Below, in pieces: positions 1-10,995 of a DNA stretch of 64,000 nt. The stretch covers positions 18,914,058 to 18,978,057 of the forward strand of contig CM059576.1 in the NCBI GenBank assembly GCA_030386875.1, given 5' to 3'. The notes under the pieces were generated by a model, which saw only the letters and a program-made list of their open reading frames with translations, searched no databases and was not told the DNA's origin. A program made the position numbers and the translations under genes. Source of the stretch: Morinoia aosen. Taxonomy: Eukaryota > Arthropoda > Malacostraca > Amphipoda > Talitridae. The stretch's first letter is position 1; the number at the start of each line of letters is the position of its first letter.

Positions 1-958
1 AAAATAAGAAAACAATATCGGCGACTCATAACCTCTCAAATTCATAATGAACTCTCCCGACACTGAATCAATCTAAAGCTCCAAAAATGAATTGTTGCGT
101 TCAGCGAGACGCGTACAAAAATCATGACGCGTACGTCTAAATTGTCTACAATAAAAACCACTTGAAGAACCGAACAATCCATTTATTCTCAAAACAAATT
201 TGGAAGAACCGAACTAGTGAATAACATATATTGATGCGGACGTTATATTCGAATAAGCAACGTCTCAAGCGCTGCCAGCTGCAAATTTCCAATGATGGAA
301 TCAAACTATCCATACAAAAGAATCCCATGAAGTTCATAATAATTCAATATCAGCGTAAGGAGGTATAAAAATGGACTACGTAATTAAAGTTATGAATCTC
401 GAAAAACAAAAAACCAAGCTTTACATCTTAATTCATTGCAGCTACATTCATTCTAAGGATCAAAGTAATACAAACTCCAATTTAGAACTGTACGAATGAT
501 GTCTCACACTCATATAAATGAAAAAAGGTGCCAGCTGAACCTGAATTTCCAAAAAGTTGTAAACAAAGTGATGAAAAAATCAGTACCTGGCAAAACAATA
601 GAAAACTCAACAAATGGATTAGATAGAAGTCAACGTGGTGAGATCGGAGTAATAATTATTGACAAGGCTAGTAAGTCAAATTTAGAAATTTTTAAATGTT
701 CACAGACTTCCTGAGTATATATCTCATGCATCCTAAATCAAAAAATTATATATTTATTTTCTTTCCAAATGGGATGATCTAAATTTGTCTACCGTAATGT
801 TTTAATGAATGTTTTCAGTGTGAAAAACTCTGAGATGACACAAAGTTATTGTTAACTGGCATTGATTTATTACCTAACGAGGAATAAACAGGACATTTGA
901 GCAAAGGTAGAAAAAGAAACAAAAACATGCGTGACTCATCAACTATTCGGAAAATCAT
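1..958. other. No gene recognised
   Basis: AT-rich sequence with short open frames on both strands. None has a recognisable domain, a convincing splice-site pair or coding-like composition. It is probably intergenic or intronic. Confidence 0.4.
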
Positions 959-959
959 C

Positions 960-1214
960 GATACCCAATTGAAAATTAAGGACGTGTCGCCGATGTGGGA
1001 AGGCCGTGCATGCGCGTAGCTAGAGCCGTCGCGTCGATGCGGCACGTCCGCCGCGACGGCGAAACCGCCGCTTTAAGGTCGTGTCACACGACCACTACAC
1101 GTCGACGGCCGTTCGCGACGCACGGCCTTAGTGCGTCCCTGCATGGCTCTACACGTCTCTCATCGGACGCGACGCGTCGATGCTGCGCACGTGGCGGTCC
1201 CCAAATTTCGAGTT
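960..1214. repeat. CpG-rich repeat segment
   Basis: A sharply GC- and CpG-rich block in AT-rich surroundings. It opens with a motif of about 30 bases (AATTGAAAATTAAGGACGTG and onward) that recurs in inverted orientation at 7190-7220, next to another CpG-rich block. The motif GCGTCGATGC occurs twice within it. This looks like part of a dispersed repeat family rather than a CpG-island promoter, but a promoter cannot be excluded. Confidence 0.45.
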
Positions 1215-1368
1215 AAAAAAAACGGCTCTCGGCTGCGCCCAGCTGATTATTCGTCGTCTGCATAGCCATTACTCACACGCACATATGCCCATATTGCATA
1301 AGTGCGTATGCGTGATGACTATGCAGAGACGACAATATCAGCTGAGCGCCGCCGAGAGCTTTTTATAT
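1215..1368. repeat. Long imperfect hairpin (foldback)
   Basis: Two arms of about 70 bp (1215-1286 and 1296-1368) are imperfect reverse complements around a loop of roughly 10 bases. Shared blocks include CTCTCGGC/GCCGAGAG, CAGCTGA/TCAGCTG and CATAGCCAT/ATGACTATG. Identity by eye is about 80 percent. It could be a small foldback MITE or a transcribed hairpin such as a miRNA precursor. No flanking target duplication was identified. Confidence 0.6.
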
Positions 1369-2303
1369 ACTTGTAGATATGTTCTCACATCCACACATAT
1401 ATATGCATACATGTGCACGCATAAGTTTGTACAAGCGCAGGCAAATAAAAAAATCGATTATTCGAACGAGGCACTGAATTTTTGCAATCATTACCAGACT
1501 TTCAATGTGACTTCTATTCGAATGACAACTGTTGTTCGATTAGAGTATATTTTTCTGTCCCAGCTCTCATATTCGTTTTCCGCAAGAGCATATACGTTTT
1601 CCGCGCTTTTTCGGTTTGACACTTCAATACTAAAAACGCGGAAAACGTAATCTTGTATTTAAAATAACAGTTTTGTTGGGCGGGAACAAGAGAAACGTTT
1701 CAAATTGTGTATTCTGGAACAAGCGTTTAATAAGCGAGTGATAAAAAAAAATGAAGTAAACAACTCGTTTACCAATGTCCTTTACAAGCAGCCAATTAAA
1801 TGGATCAAAATTATTCATTAAACTATTTAAAGTTTCTGCTCCCACTTCGCATACAAAATAATATTGTTTCCCGAATAACACGATAAAACAACTCACTTAT
1901 GGGTAAAGGTCGTATGAGTCTAAGTTCCACTAAAATCTAAACCCAATTAAGGAACTGCAGCATCCGCTTCCTCTGTCATAGAACGATCTTAAATGATTGA
2001 CTTATTACTGTAATACGAATAAAGGCCATTGAAGAAATAAAACACAAAATAAACACCAGAAAAGATTCCCCTAAACATACACGTTGAGTTCTAAGTGACG
2101 ACGAAATATTTCTCAATTAACTATATTAAATCGCGTGTAATATTGTGTTACTTGTGTATTTTGCAAATAAGTAGCTATCTTAACGGAAGAACAATATATG
2201 TTTGATAAAATTTCCGCTTCCGTCTCAACCTTGACTTTACTGACACGGATTTCCAGTAAATGACCATTTCATTTTTGATTTATAATCCACGAATCTCTGC
2301 GCA

Positions 2304-2467
2304 CTAGATTTCAACGACTGACTTCTTCAAGCGAAATAGATTGAAAGTGATGCCGGCTGTATTTTCTTCGACTGCAACAAGCTCTGGATTGGTGTCTTCG
2401 TTGCTCTCGCCTTCTGGATCCGAGAGCTCGAAGGTCTTTTCCTCGGTAGGCGTCCTAGTCAGAGGAT
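2304..2467 (-). CDS. DUF4806-like gene, terminal exon
   Basis: Last coding exon of a minus-strand gene. It reads open for 53 codons to TAG (2304-2306) and is preceded on its strand by a pyrimidine-rich acceptor (TTCCATTCAAG). The peptide is acidic (DPLTRTPTEEKTFELSD) and ends FRLKKSVVEI. Two bases complete a codon begun in the upstream exon 3058-3114, and the phase matches. The tail beyond the domain is not conserved in anything I recognise. Confidence 0.6.
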
Positions 2468-3057
2468 CTTGAATGGAAAAAGATGACTCATTTAAATACC
2501 CATGACACTGTTTGAGTCCACTATAAATTTAACTGACTATAACTGTGAGAAAAATATCTTCTATTTAAAACTTATACACAAGAAATAGCTGAGGATAGTT
2601 TGCTTACTCTCAGGTATAAAAACTTACAAGAAAGTACAATAATCAAGAAATCATACCATAAACCAGTTTCATCGTCTGTTAACTATTATAAATTAGCTGT
2701 TTTTCATGGTCTAAATAGGTAGCTAGTTCACTAATGCTCATAAAATTCCTATCTTTTTGCGACTTATTTTACGCTAGGATTACAGACCCGAATGGTGAAT
2801 ATTCGACTCGGAATCCTGAAATATTTGAATATCTGATTTGCACTCCACCTCTGAATTCCTACCCCACAAAATTCTTCAAATTTCTTTATAATTCATTCGA
2901 CTCCTGTTTCCCTCTAAAATATCCGACTTGTACAAACTCCGACTCCGCAGCTTATTTGTACCAATGAATTCCCACACGAGTGACACGCTAAACAGCATGA
3001 ATGTTTTAGTAGGTTACAATGAGCCGATATTCGTTTGAACACCAGCAATGTTATTAC

Positions 3058-3114
3058 CTTTTAACGCTTTCTGAATGGCGATTTTTACAGCGCTGCGAGG
3101 TGCCTGTTGGAACT
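3058..3114 (-). CDS. DUF4806-like gene, exon with domain C-terminus
   Basis: A 57-nt exon with an AATTCCAG acceptor and a GTAATA donor, encoding FQQAPRSAVKIAIQKALK. This resembles the last helix of DUF4806 domains, in which an acidic helix follows a segment of the form aFkdLkLyklI. It leaves one base, which joins the two bases of the next exon. It needs one leftover base from upstream, but the preceding recognised exon (3313-3446) leaves two. An intermediate exon is therefore missing or broken. Confidence 0.5.
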
Positions 3115-3312
3115 CTGGAATTTTTTATGTGGAACCTGGTTGGATTGACGATACAGCGGATTAGTATAGATTAAGCATTCGACATTATTTTGTGTTTATG
3201 TATACACGATTAGATTTAGTATAAACAAGACTTATTTATCGCATTATTTTGCATCAGGGTATTTATTCATTTTGTGCTTAGATGATTTTCACGGAAATCA
3301 TACTTACTTTAC

Positions 3313-3446
3313 TTGCGTACGTTTCCTCTTTGCTCCCACCCCGTCATGGAGAATTCGTTGGCAAATTCTCGTGACAGCAGCAATTTCATCATAGATATTG
3401 CTGTCCGTGTGAGGTTTACTTCCTTTGCCGCGACCAGATAAGGAAC
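3313..3446 (-). CDS. DUF4806-like gene, core-domain exon
   Basis: Encodes VPYLVAAKEVNLTRTAISMM followed by KLLLSREFANEFSMTGW. From memory of the family this matches the central DUF4806 pattern (hydrophobic helix, LL.....A..yS.tG). The acceptor is CCCAAG. Two donors lie close together: GTAAAG at 3312 keeps the frame open, while the stronger-looking GTAAGT at 3307 would include an in-frame TAA. The exon follows 3612-3825 in phase 0. DUF4806 has no settled biochemical function. Confidence 0.65.
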
Positions 3447-3611
3447 CTTGGGTTTGAAAAAAGGCGATTCAACAATGATTTATAATATAGCTTCCTCTCG
3501 AATCGTTCAAGACAAACGACTATTGATGTTCGGTACGAAAACAATCAAAGATACAAACAATAGGTATACATTCATTGCCATTGAGGATATTGTGCCAGGA
3601 ATAAGATTTAC

Positions 3612-3825
3612 CAGATCGCTTCTTTGAAGTATTTCATTTAGTTCTTCGTCATTATTTGCAGGTGCAAATCCTCGAGACACGGCTGGCGGTTGCGCAGGCT
3701 TATCGCTTAGATTTTCTTTGAGAATTAAGTCATTTTCTACGATGAGACTCTCGATTCGGGCGAGCCTAGTATGAATGGCTACCAGTTCTTCTGAAGATGG
3801 GCTTGGTTTTAGTGAAGAAACGCAT
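3612..3825 (-). CDS. DUF4806-like gene, coiled-coil exon
   Basis: A 214-nt exon, 71 codons open, with a TTGTCAG acceptor and a GTAAAT donor (phase 0). It encodes a predicted amphipathic helix (ELVAIHTRLARIESLIVEND) and ends ANNDEELNEILQRSDL. That ending matches the EEL..L...L helix that usually begins the DUF4806 domain, with a coiled coil upstream as in many arthropod members. Confidence 0.7.
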
Positions 3826-4120
3826 CTGACAATGAAAAGGAATGCGCGTTAAAATATCAAATCACACGTTCTAATTTCAAAATTTCAAAGATTGGATAAA
3901 CTTTAGACAAACAGTTTATAGTTTTTGTATCAGTTATTCACAATGCTAATTTAACTAATTATATTATTTCATGGTATTTATTTCATAAGCTATTTTATGT
4001 CTAATATACTCCAGACGGTACAAAAAATGACTGTGTATTTTCAATTATTTTTCTCAATCATAAATGTGATTCATGTAGCTATTTAAATTCACTACTCGGC
4101 ACGTCAATGAACGTACATAC

Positions 4121-4208
4121 CGATTCTTTAATGGAATAAATTCGTCTGTGAGGGCTATTGGTACACGGCCACTTCTCTGCTGGTCCAAAGATGAATCGGA
4201 GTCGACCT
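4121..4208 (-). CDS. DUF4806-like gene, internal exon
   Basis: An 88-nt exon with acceptor TTTGCTGCAG and donor CG|GTATGT. It encodes an acidic, serine-rich linker (VDSDSSLDQQRSGRVP). Phases match both neighbours: two bases in, two bases out. Confidence 0.6.
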
Positions 4209-4522
4209 CTGCAGCAAATTTGCATTATTAGGTAGATTAGACCATCAAAATTATTTTTTTTTCAAACACATTTTTACGTAGTATTGGCTTGCAATTTACA
4301 ATTTCACATTGGCTGAACTCGTCGTGCTAAATATATACAAAAAAAGAAACCGAATATTAACCACTAACCTTGTATAGCATTTCTAAAAAATATTGCAAAC
4401 TTGATGACCAAATAAGACTAGAATTTGAAAATCTGAGACACAAAAGTTGTAGCCTATACTTGGACTTACAGTAAACAAATAACTTCACAAATTCTAAAAT
4501 CATTTATTGAATTTAAACGAAC

Positions 4523-4597
4523 CTGATGGAGTAGATGATGCCAGTAAATTCCTCCGAATTTGTGTTCGAGGACTTCTTCGGGTAGGTAATTCGGTGT
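4523..4597 (-). CDS. DUF4806-like gene, upstream exon
   Basis: A 75-nt exon encoding a basic serine- and arginine-rich stretch (TELPTRRSPRTQIRRN). Donor is CAG|GTTCGT. The acceptor is after GTAAG and is weak. One base passes to exon 4121-4208 in the right phase. An in-frame TAA just upstream of the acceptor means it must be spliced. Confidence 0.45.
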
Positions 4598-4678
4598 CTT
4601 ACTGTCTTAAATGGCTCATTTCATTTATAAATGGTGTTGAAATTAAAAAATCGTGACGGACCTAAAACGCAAATTTAC

Positions 4679-4730
4679 CGAAAATAATTAGCCTTGAGTG
4701 ATGCGCCATTAGCCGGCCACAGCTAATTAC
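4679..4730 (-). CDS. Possible 5' exon of DUF4806-like gene
   Basis: A short candidate exon with acceptor TGATTTCTTCAG and donor G|GTAAAT. It is in phase with exon 4523-4597 and contains one ATG. It is too short for similarity evidence, and the true start codon may lie elsewhere. Confidence 0.25.
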
Positions 4731-5082
4731 CTGAAGAAATCAATTTAAATGAATTCAGTCATTATTGTAATCAGTTCAGCGCGCTGGACGTGGTTCATTG
4801 TGAGGCATACATTCTTATTATTGCGACTACAATAACTTATAGCATAATCTGCCACAAAAAACACTCAATCTGTTTTACCGGTTTACTGATGTGAGACATC
4901 CACAGCTTAACCCAATCTAAAGTTCTTGTGTAATATTGTACATTCTCCGTGCTTCTAAAACCAGTGGCAGCGGCGACCTTCAAAGTCGCCACTGCCACTG
5001 GTTTGCTCGTTTTTCCTCTGCGCGAACCCACACACACACATGCTAAGTCCCAAAAAACGAAGTGTCCAATTTCAACTACCAA

Positions 5083-6480
5083 TACCTACCAGTTATATCA
5101 AAAAGTACCATGATGTACCAAGGAGTACTAATAAGAATCAATAGATACCCTTTAATACCAATAAGTACCAACATGAACGAAAAAGTACCGAGAAGCACCA
5201 ATAAGAACAAAAAGTACGAATGAGCACAAGCAAGTACCAAAAAGTAACAATAAGTAACAAAAAGTACCAAACACTACCGAAAAGCACCATCAAGTACAAA
5301 TAAGAACCAATAAGTACAAATAAGAACCAATAAGTACAAATAAGAACCAATTAGTACAAATAAGATCCAATAAGTACCAAAAAATGCCAATAGGGACCAA
5401 GAAGTATCAATAAGTACCAAGATATACCAAGAAAAAACAATAATTACCAACAAGTACTTATAAGTAGCAAAAAGAACCCAAAAGTACCAAACAGTACCGA
5501 AGAGAATCATCAAGTACTAATAAGTTCCAATAAGAACCAATTAGTACCAATAAATGCTAATAAGCACCAATAACTGACATTGAGAACCAATTAGTGCCAA
5601 TAAATGCCAAAAAATACCAATAACTACCACCAAATAGCAATTAGGACCAATTAATACCAATAAGTACCAATGAGCACCAATAAGTACCAATAAGCCCCAA
5701 TAAGAACTAATAATAACCAAGAAGTACCAAAAAGTACCAATAATTACCAATAAGTACCAATTAGAACCAATAGGTATAAATACGTACCAAAAACACCCAA
5801 AAGTACCAAAAAACACCAAAAAGTACCGAAAAGCACCATCAAGTACCAATAAGTACCAATTAGAACTAATAAGTACCCATTAGAACTAATAAGTGCCAAT
5901 AGGTACCAATATGTGTCATTGGGAACCAATGAGTGCCAATCAATGCTCAAGAGTAACAATAAGTATCAATAAGTACCAATATGTACCAATATGTACCAAT
6001 ATGTACCAATAAGTACCAATAAGTACCAACAAGAACCAACAAGTACCAACAAGTTCTAATAAGTACCACTAAATAGCAATTAAGATCAATTAGTACCAAT
6101 CAGTACCAATAAGTACAAATCAGTACAAATCAATACCAATAAGTACCAATAAAAATCAAGAAGTACAAAAATGTACCAATAATAACCAATAAGTATCAAT
6201 AAATACCAATACGTACCAAAAAGAACCCAAAAGTACCAATACGTACCAAACAGTAACGAAAAGCACCATCAAGTACCAATATGTACCAACAAGTACCAAT
6301 AGAAACCAAAAAGTGCCTATAAGTACCAAAAAGAACCTCAAAATACCAAGAAGTACCAAACAGTACCGAAAAGCACCATCAAGTACCAATAAGGACCAAT
6401 AAGTACCAATAAGTACCAATAAGTACTAACAACTACTAACAAGTAACAAAAAGTACCAATAAGTACCATAAAGTACCGAA
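5083..6480. repeat. Decamer-like tandem array (AAGTACCAAT)
   Basis: About 1.4 kb of degenerate tandem repeat, typically (AAGTACCAAT)n with variants AAGAACCAAT, AAGTACAAAT and AAGCACCATC. All minus-strand open frames here (YWYLLVLIGTYW-like) are translations of the repeat, not genes. Longer-range motifs (AAACAGTACCGAAAAGCACC) recur and suggest higher-order duplication. Confidence 0.95.
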
Positions 6481-6889
6481 GAACAAAAACTAGCCTAGGT
6501 ACCCTCCTTCCCCTGCAAATGGACTCTCCCTCCCTAACGAACCATACCAGCTCGCGTCCTCGCGATTTCAAATTTTTAAATCGCTATATCTCAAAAATTA
6601 AATCCGAGCGCTACAAACGGACTTCAGATTCGTAATGAGCGTCAAAAAATTAGTTCATTAAGCAAAGAAGGGGCAAAAAATCGACCTAAATGGGCCTAAA
6701 GTAAAAATTTACCCAATCAACTAGCCAAGCCTAAGTTAGTTACGAAACCCATTTCAGTCGCGTGAACACGAGAAAAATCTTCATATTTGCAGAAGAATTT
6801 CCCAATAGACAGACTAGCAAACACAAAACTACTGGCACTTATCACAAGCACGTAATTAGATCACTTTTTTGTCATTACACGTTTAATTT

Positions 6890-7225
6890 AAAGTAAAGGG
6901 GTAGCTGCTTTTTAAGCCATGACATGCACGCACCGGCACTTTCAACCATAGTTGCAGCACTACTGAATGTGCTCGCTCCGACGCTCAGCACTTTCAGCCG
7001 TCTGATCGACTGTTGCACGGCCAAAAAACGTCGATAATATCACGCCTATAAATCGGCGAGTACACGTCGACGAATTGTCGGGCGGTGCACGGATGAGATC
7101 AAAATAAGCGTCGCATAGGCGTTTTACGGTCGAAGTGGCCGCCGCGCCTATAATAAGTCCATGATCGACTGTCTCGTCCTAAATTCGCCGGCGACACGTC
7201 CTTAATTTTCAATTGGGTACGGGAT
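6890..7225. repeat. CpG-rich segment with inverted motif
   Basis: A GC-rich island-like block ending in CGACACGTCCTTAATTTTCA. This is the reverse complement of the motif at 966-998, so it is the same repeat family in opposite orientation. No coding recognised. Confidence 0.45.
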
Positions 7226-8440
7226 AAATTAGCAAATACAAATTTTGAAGATGATCGATGAGACTGTGGAATATCAGTTGAAGAATTTGTTCTAACGAAA
7301 ACGGTATTTCTAAAAAACGAAAAAACATGTATACACAAAAGACAGTGTGGAGAAGAAAGTAGCTAAAACGAACATCACTACAGAAAAATAAATGAGGGCA
7401 TAAAAAAATATACCCTTGCGGTAAAACAATACCATTCCTCGACATTGTTATTCACGCAACTGTGTGTTGGATGTAATTGGACAATTTCGCGCTATGGGTT
7501 TGAGTACAATGTGAGGGTAGTTCAGAGAACACGTGCTGAGAACATTTGTACAGAAAAGAAAGAAAGAAAGAAAGAAAAACATTTATGGCATTTTTGGACG
7601 CGAAGAAGATAAAAACATGAACGTCTTTATTAAGAAAAAATCACATTATCTTTGAAATATGGCGCAAAATGTCTGAAATTGATACACTTACGTATAGGTA
7701 CCACATTTTGCACGTACAAGACATTTAGGCTTTGGATTACGTTACAATAATAAAGTGAAATGATGTGTTGGGTAGTGTTAGAAGCTGGGAGTGAGAAAAA
7801 AGTCTGGTATTTATAGTTTATATACCAGTTGCTAGTCCAGTGCACACAGGTGTATTGTGCACACTTGCACACCCATATACGTACACACATATATAAGTAA
7901 GCATGCTTGCCAATCCCAGCGTATAGGCGATCAAATCATAATATCTACGCATACTTCGAGACTGTTGTGTGATGTCTTGAATTGTAAAGAAAATGAGCAG
8001 TACAGTAAAAGCAGTACAACATTCATTGGCCACCCCGTTGTCAACTTATCAGAGAAGTATATGGGACAAGAGCATTTTGTCAAAGCTAAAAATAGTCCTA
8101 GATATTTTGTAGCGTGACCTTCATTTTCATCAGGAATAAAACGACATACATCGGAATAAAATTCAATTTTCGGAAAAGGGGCATTCAGACAAGCGCTAGT
8201 TTCAAAAACTTCATTATCAATGAATGCTCTGAAAATAAGGTCAAACAATATATAAAAAACGATATTTCAATAATTGCTAAATTTATTCAACCAATATAAC
8301 GTACAATTGACAAGCACTTAATTTGATCGCAATTAAGAACTAATTTCTGCTTAAAAATGTACAATGATTATAAAATCCGGAGATCACTACCACATTTTCA
8401 AACGTTATTCATTTTTCATTCATTTATAATTCGTTATTCA
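7226..8440. other. No gene recognised; microsatellite and repeat relic
   Basis: Contains a GAAA microsatellite at about 7556-7578. A segment at 7735-7905 resembles the direct duplicates at 59.06-59.62 kb (ACAATAATAAAG followed by CACACATATA-type tracts). Open frames are short and unrecognised. Confidence 0.4.
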
Positions 8441-8449
8441 TTTGGCCAG

Positions 8450-9485
8450 CGATATTCCTTTTCAATAGCAGCATGGAGACCATCCCTGTAAACGCAAACA
8501 CAACTTTTACATTTTGTTTGTGTTATCTTGTTCCATCATTTCGCGTAGATAGTCCACAAATCTGCAAGGTTCTTTATACTTCTTTTGTGCTCAGAAATAA
8601 TGAATAGTCGACACAAACATGCAATGAGATTGAAGTCAGGCGATTGGCAAGGCCACAAAAGGAGATATATTCCTTCATTGGCGAGACTCCTTTGTTAATG
8701 CGGCCGTAGCTTGGGGAGTTTGGTCTCGCTGCAGGGACTACTTGTGCTGGCCATAGAATTGTCTTGGGCTCGGAGGTTGCTCAGTTGCTCTGCTCCAGTA
8801 TCTGTATGTACAAGGCTTTACCCATCTTCCCATACATAATGTGAAGTTTTTTCACTCAATGGACAGCTGAAAAGACCAGAAACAGGATGCTGTGGTCTCT
8901 CTGCTTGACGGTAGAGACAGTGTTCTTAGACCCAAGGGAAACTCTCATTTTCTTCTAAGCATTGCAAGCTCCTTTCGGTTAACCAATTCAAGCTTGATTT
9001 TATCAGACTGTAAAGCCAATTTTCAAAATACAACTCCTCGGTCAAGATGATCTTCGGCATAAGTTAACGGCTCGTCACATGCTTTGTTGCAAGAAGAAGA
9101 GTTCTCCGCGTATTGAAGGCTTGAACATCACTTCGGTGCAGTTTTCTAACAACTGTTTTTTGACTGATGAGAACTCCTAGAGATCGCAATTTTTTCTGTG
9201 GATGTGGATCGGTTGTCATGGCACACACGCAGTACATAATTTAGAGAGAGCTCAGTGATATTGCGACGAGTGTTGACTATACCAGCAGAAATAAGATCGC
9301 TCTAGTTCCGTGATGCTTCCGAACTGTTGCACGAACAGATGAGTGTGGATCCTTAACTCGTTCAGCAATTTGCCTATCGGTTAATGCACCGTAACATAAT
9401 CCAACTATTTGCTTTCGAATGGCTTTGATGTTTCTTGACTCACGTTGTCGTATTCTCAGAGCCTCCATCTTCAACAAAATCTGCA
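8450..9485 (-). pseudogene. Decayed Tc1-type transposase
   Basis: Minus-strand pieces of a Tc1/mariner transposase spread over several frames. At 9277-9477 an N-terminal helix-turn-helix-like segment reads KAIRKQIVGLCYGALTDRQI. Near 8640 a WPCQSPDFNLI segment corresponds to the (W)P.QSPDLNPIE block with the third catalytic residue. Many stops and frameshifts; inactive. It should not be annotated as a host gene. Confidence 0.6.
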
Positions 9486-9819
9486 GAGGTTATAATTGAG
9501 CTGATCGTGGTTTCTTCACTTTACACGAACTACTGGAAGCGACTTGTATATTTATGATCGTTTTAATTTCAGATAATGGAGTACCACAATAAAATATAAA
9601 TAATTAAACATTACATAAATTTTGATTAAATACTTACGTAACAAATATTACTTTGTTCAGCCGATTTTCTAAATATCAGTAAATTCTGTTCTATTCTGTT
9701 TAAATTTCTTGATAGATAAGCAACGTCTTTCAGATAAATCCGTACAACATCCTTCTTGTGCTTAAATCCTTCTAATTTAAGGAACTAGCAAGAAAATACT
9801 TTGAAATTTGGACAATTTA

Positions 9820-10645
9820 TTCGGCAGACCATTAGAACAAAATATAATCTGATACGATCGCCCCTATCTATGATGACAGCTTCTCACGCTTTCGAAAGCT
9901 AGACGGTGAGGATAAATTCTGCCGTTGTCAACGACTTGACAGCATTTTCAAAGCCCTTATTGAGGGCTGTGACGCTGTTATGGGGCTTTGCACAAGCGTT
10001 CGACTCAATTTGTGACAAAATTAGCAATTCAGTGGGTTCATGTCAGGCGAGTTAGAAGGCACAAAGTATTTCCTCAATTATCGCACATTGGACTGAATGA
10101 GCAAGTCAAATTTAAGTTACGCTCGCTGTGTGGGCCGGAACCTAGTCGTGTTGGAGCATAAACATCTTATTTGAAGCTTGGGATTTCATCCATTTAGGAG
10201 TTATGTTTACAAAAGGCTACAGTATTCGACATTATTATTCTCGTTCTCGGCGCAGAAGTATAAAAAGACATGACTCTTAATAGAAACCACACAAATACCA
10301 TGACACTAGTTTGTTTATTGTGATAATCGTTGGTTGAACGTCAGCACTCGTTAAGGCAATCCAGAGATCGTTTCGTCAGGGTCAAGTCCTATCAAGTGTA
10401 ATGATATTCTTATCAGAATATAACTTAATGGTCAGTCCGTTATTCTTCAACAAGGACTAAATTTTCTTGCACCTCACCAAACGAGCTTCCGTTCTTCTAT
10501 TAGTTAGCGAATGATTCCCACCTTGGGTTAGAGGTAATTCCCAGGTCCTAAATCACTTAGTGAATCGTCCTGATGCTCCTGGCCTTTTTATAGCCAAGTC
10601 GATAATGACATGCCAAAGCATATCATTATTGGTCTCAACGCTTCA
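9820..10645 (-). pseudogene. Decayed mariner-like transposase
   Basis: Minus-strand fragments include a SIRTIH-like N-terminal motif (about 10570), LQHD.VPAHTA (about 10140, the second catalytic Asp block) and CAKPHNSVTAL (about 9980). The last follows the WPPNSPDLNPLDY block in related transposases. Several stops interrupt it, so it is a fossil. Confidence 0.55.
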
Positions 10646-10816
10646 TTTGAGGGCTGTTAGATAGAGAATTTGCGATTTTTATTTTTCTTTGGGATTGAAT
10701 GGTTGTGCATCTTGGCCAGGTTCGTGAAAACGTTTACAAATACCGAAAACTTTTCGTCAAGGATACTGGATGAATTTTGGAAAAAGGATGGACTTTGGCC
10801 CTTACCATAAAGCTCA

Positions 10817-10995
10817 AAGATAGCTCAATGTTTGGATAGCTCACAGATAGCTCAATGTTTGGATAGCTCACATGTAGCTCAATGTTTGGATAGCTCACAG
10901 ATAGCTCAATGTTTGGATAGCTCACAGATAGCTCAATGTTTGGATAGCTCACAGATAGCTCAATGTTTTGATAGCTCACAGACAGCTCATTGCGT
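10817..10995. repeat. 27-bp minisatellite
   Basis: About six and a half copies of a 27-bp unit containing AGCTCAATGTTTGGATAGCT. As 27 is divisible by three, both strands stay open and give artefactual nine-residue peptide repeats (SQIAQCLDS on plus). Confidence 0.9.

Noticed and set aside
5076..6571. Multiple minus ORFs with YWYLLVLIGTYW repeats resembling membrane proteins
   Set aside because: Artefacts of the AAGTACCAAT repeat, overlapping in all frames.
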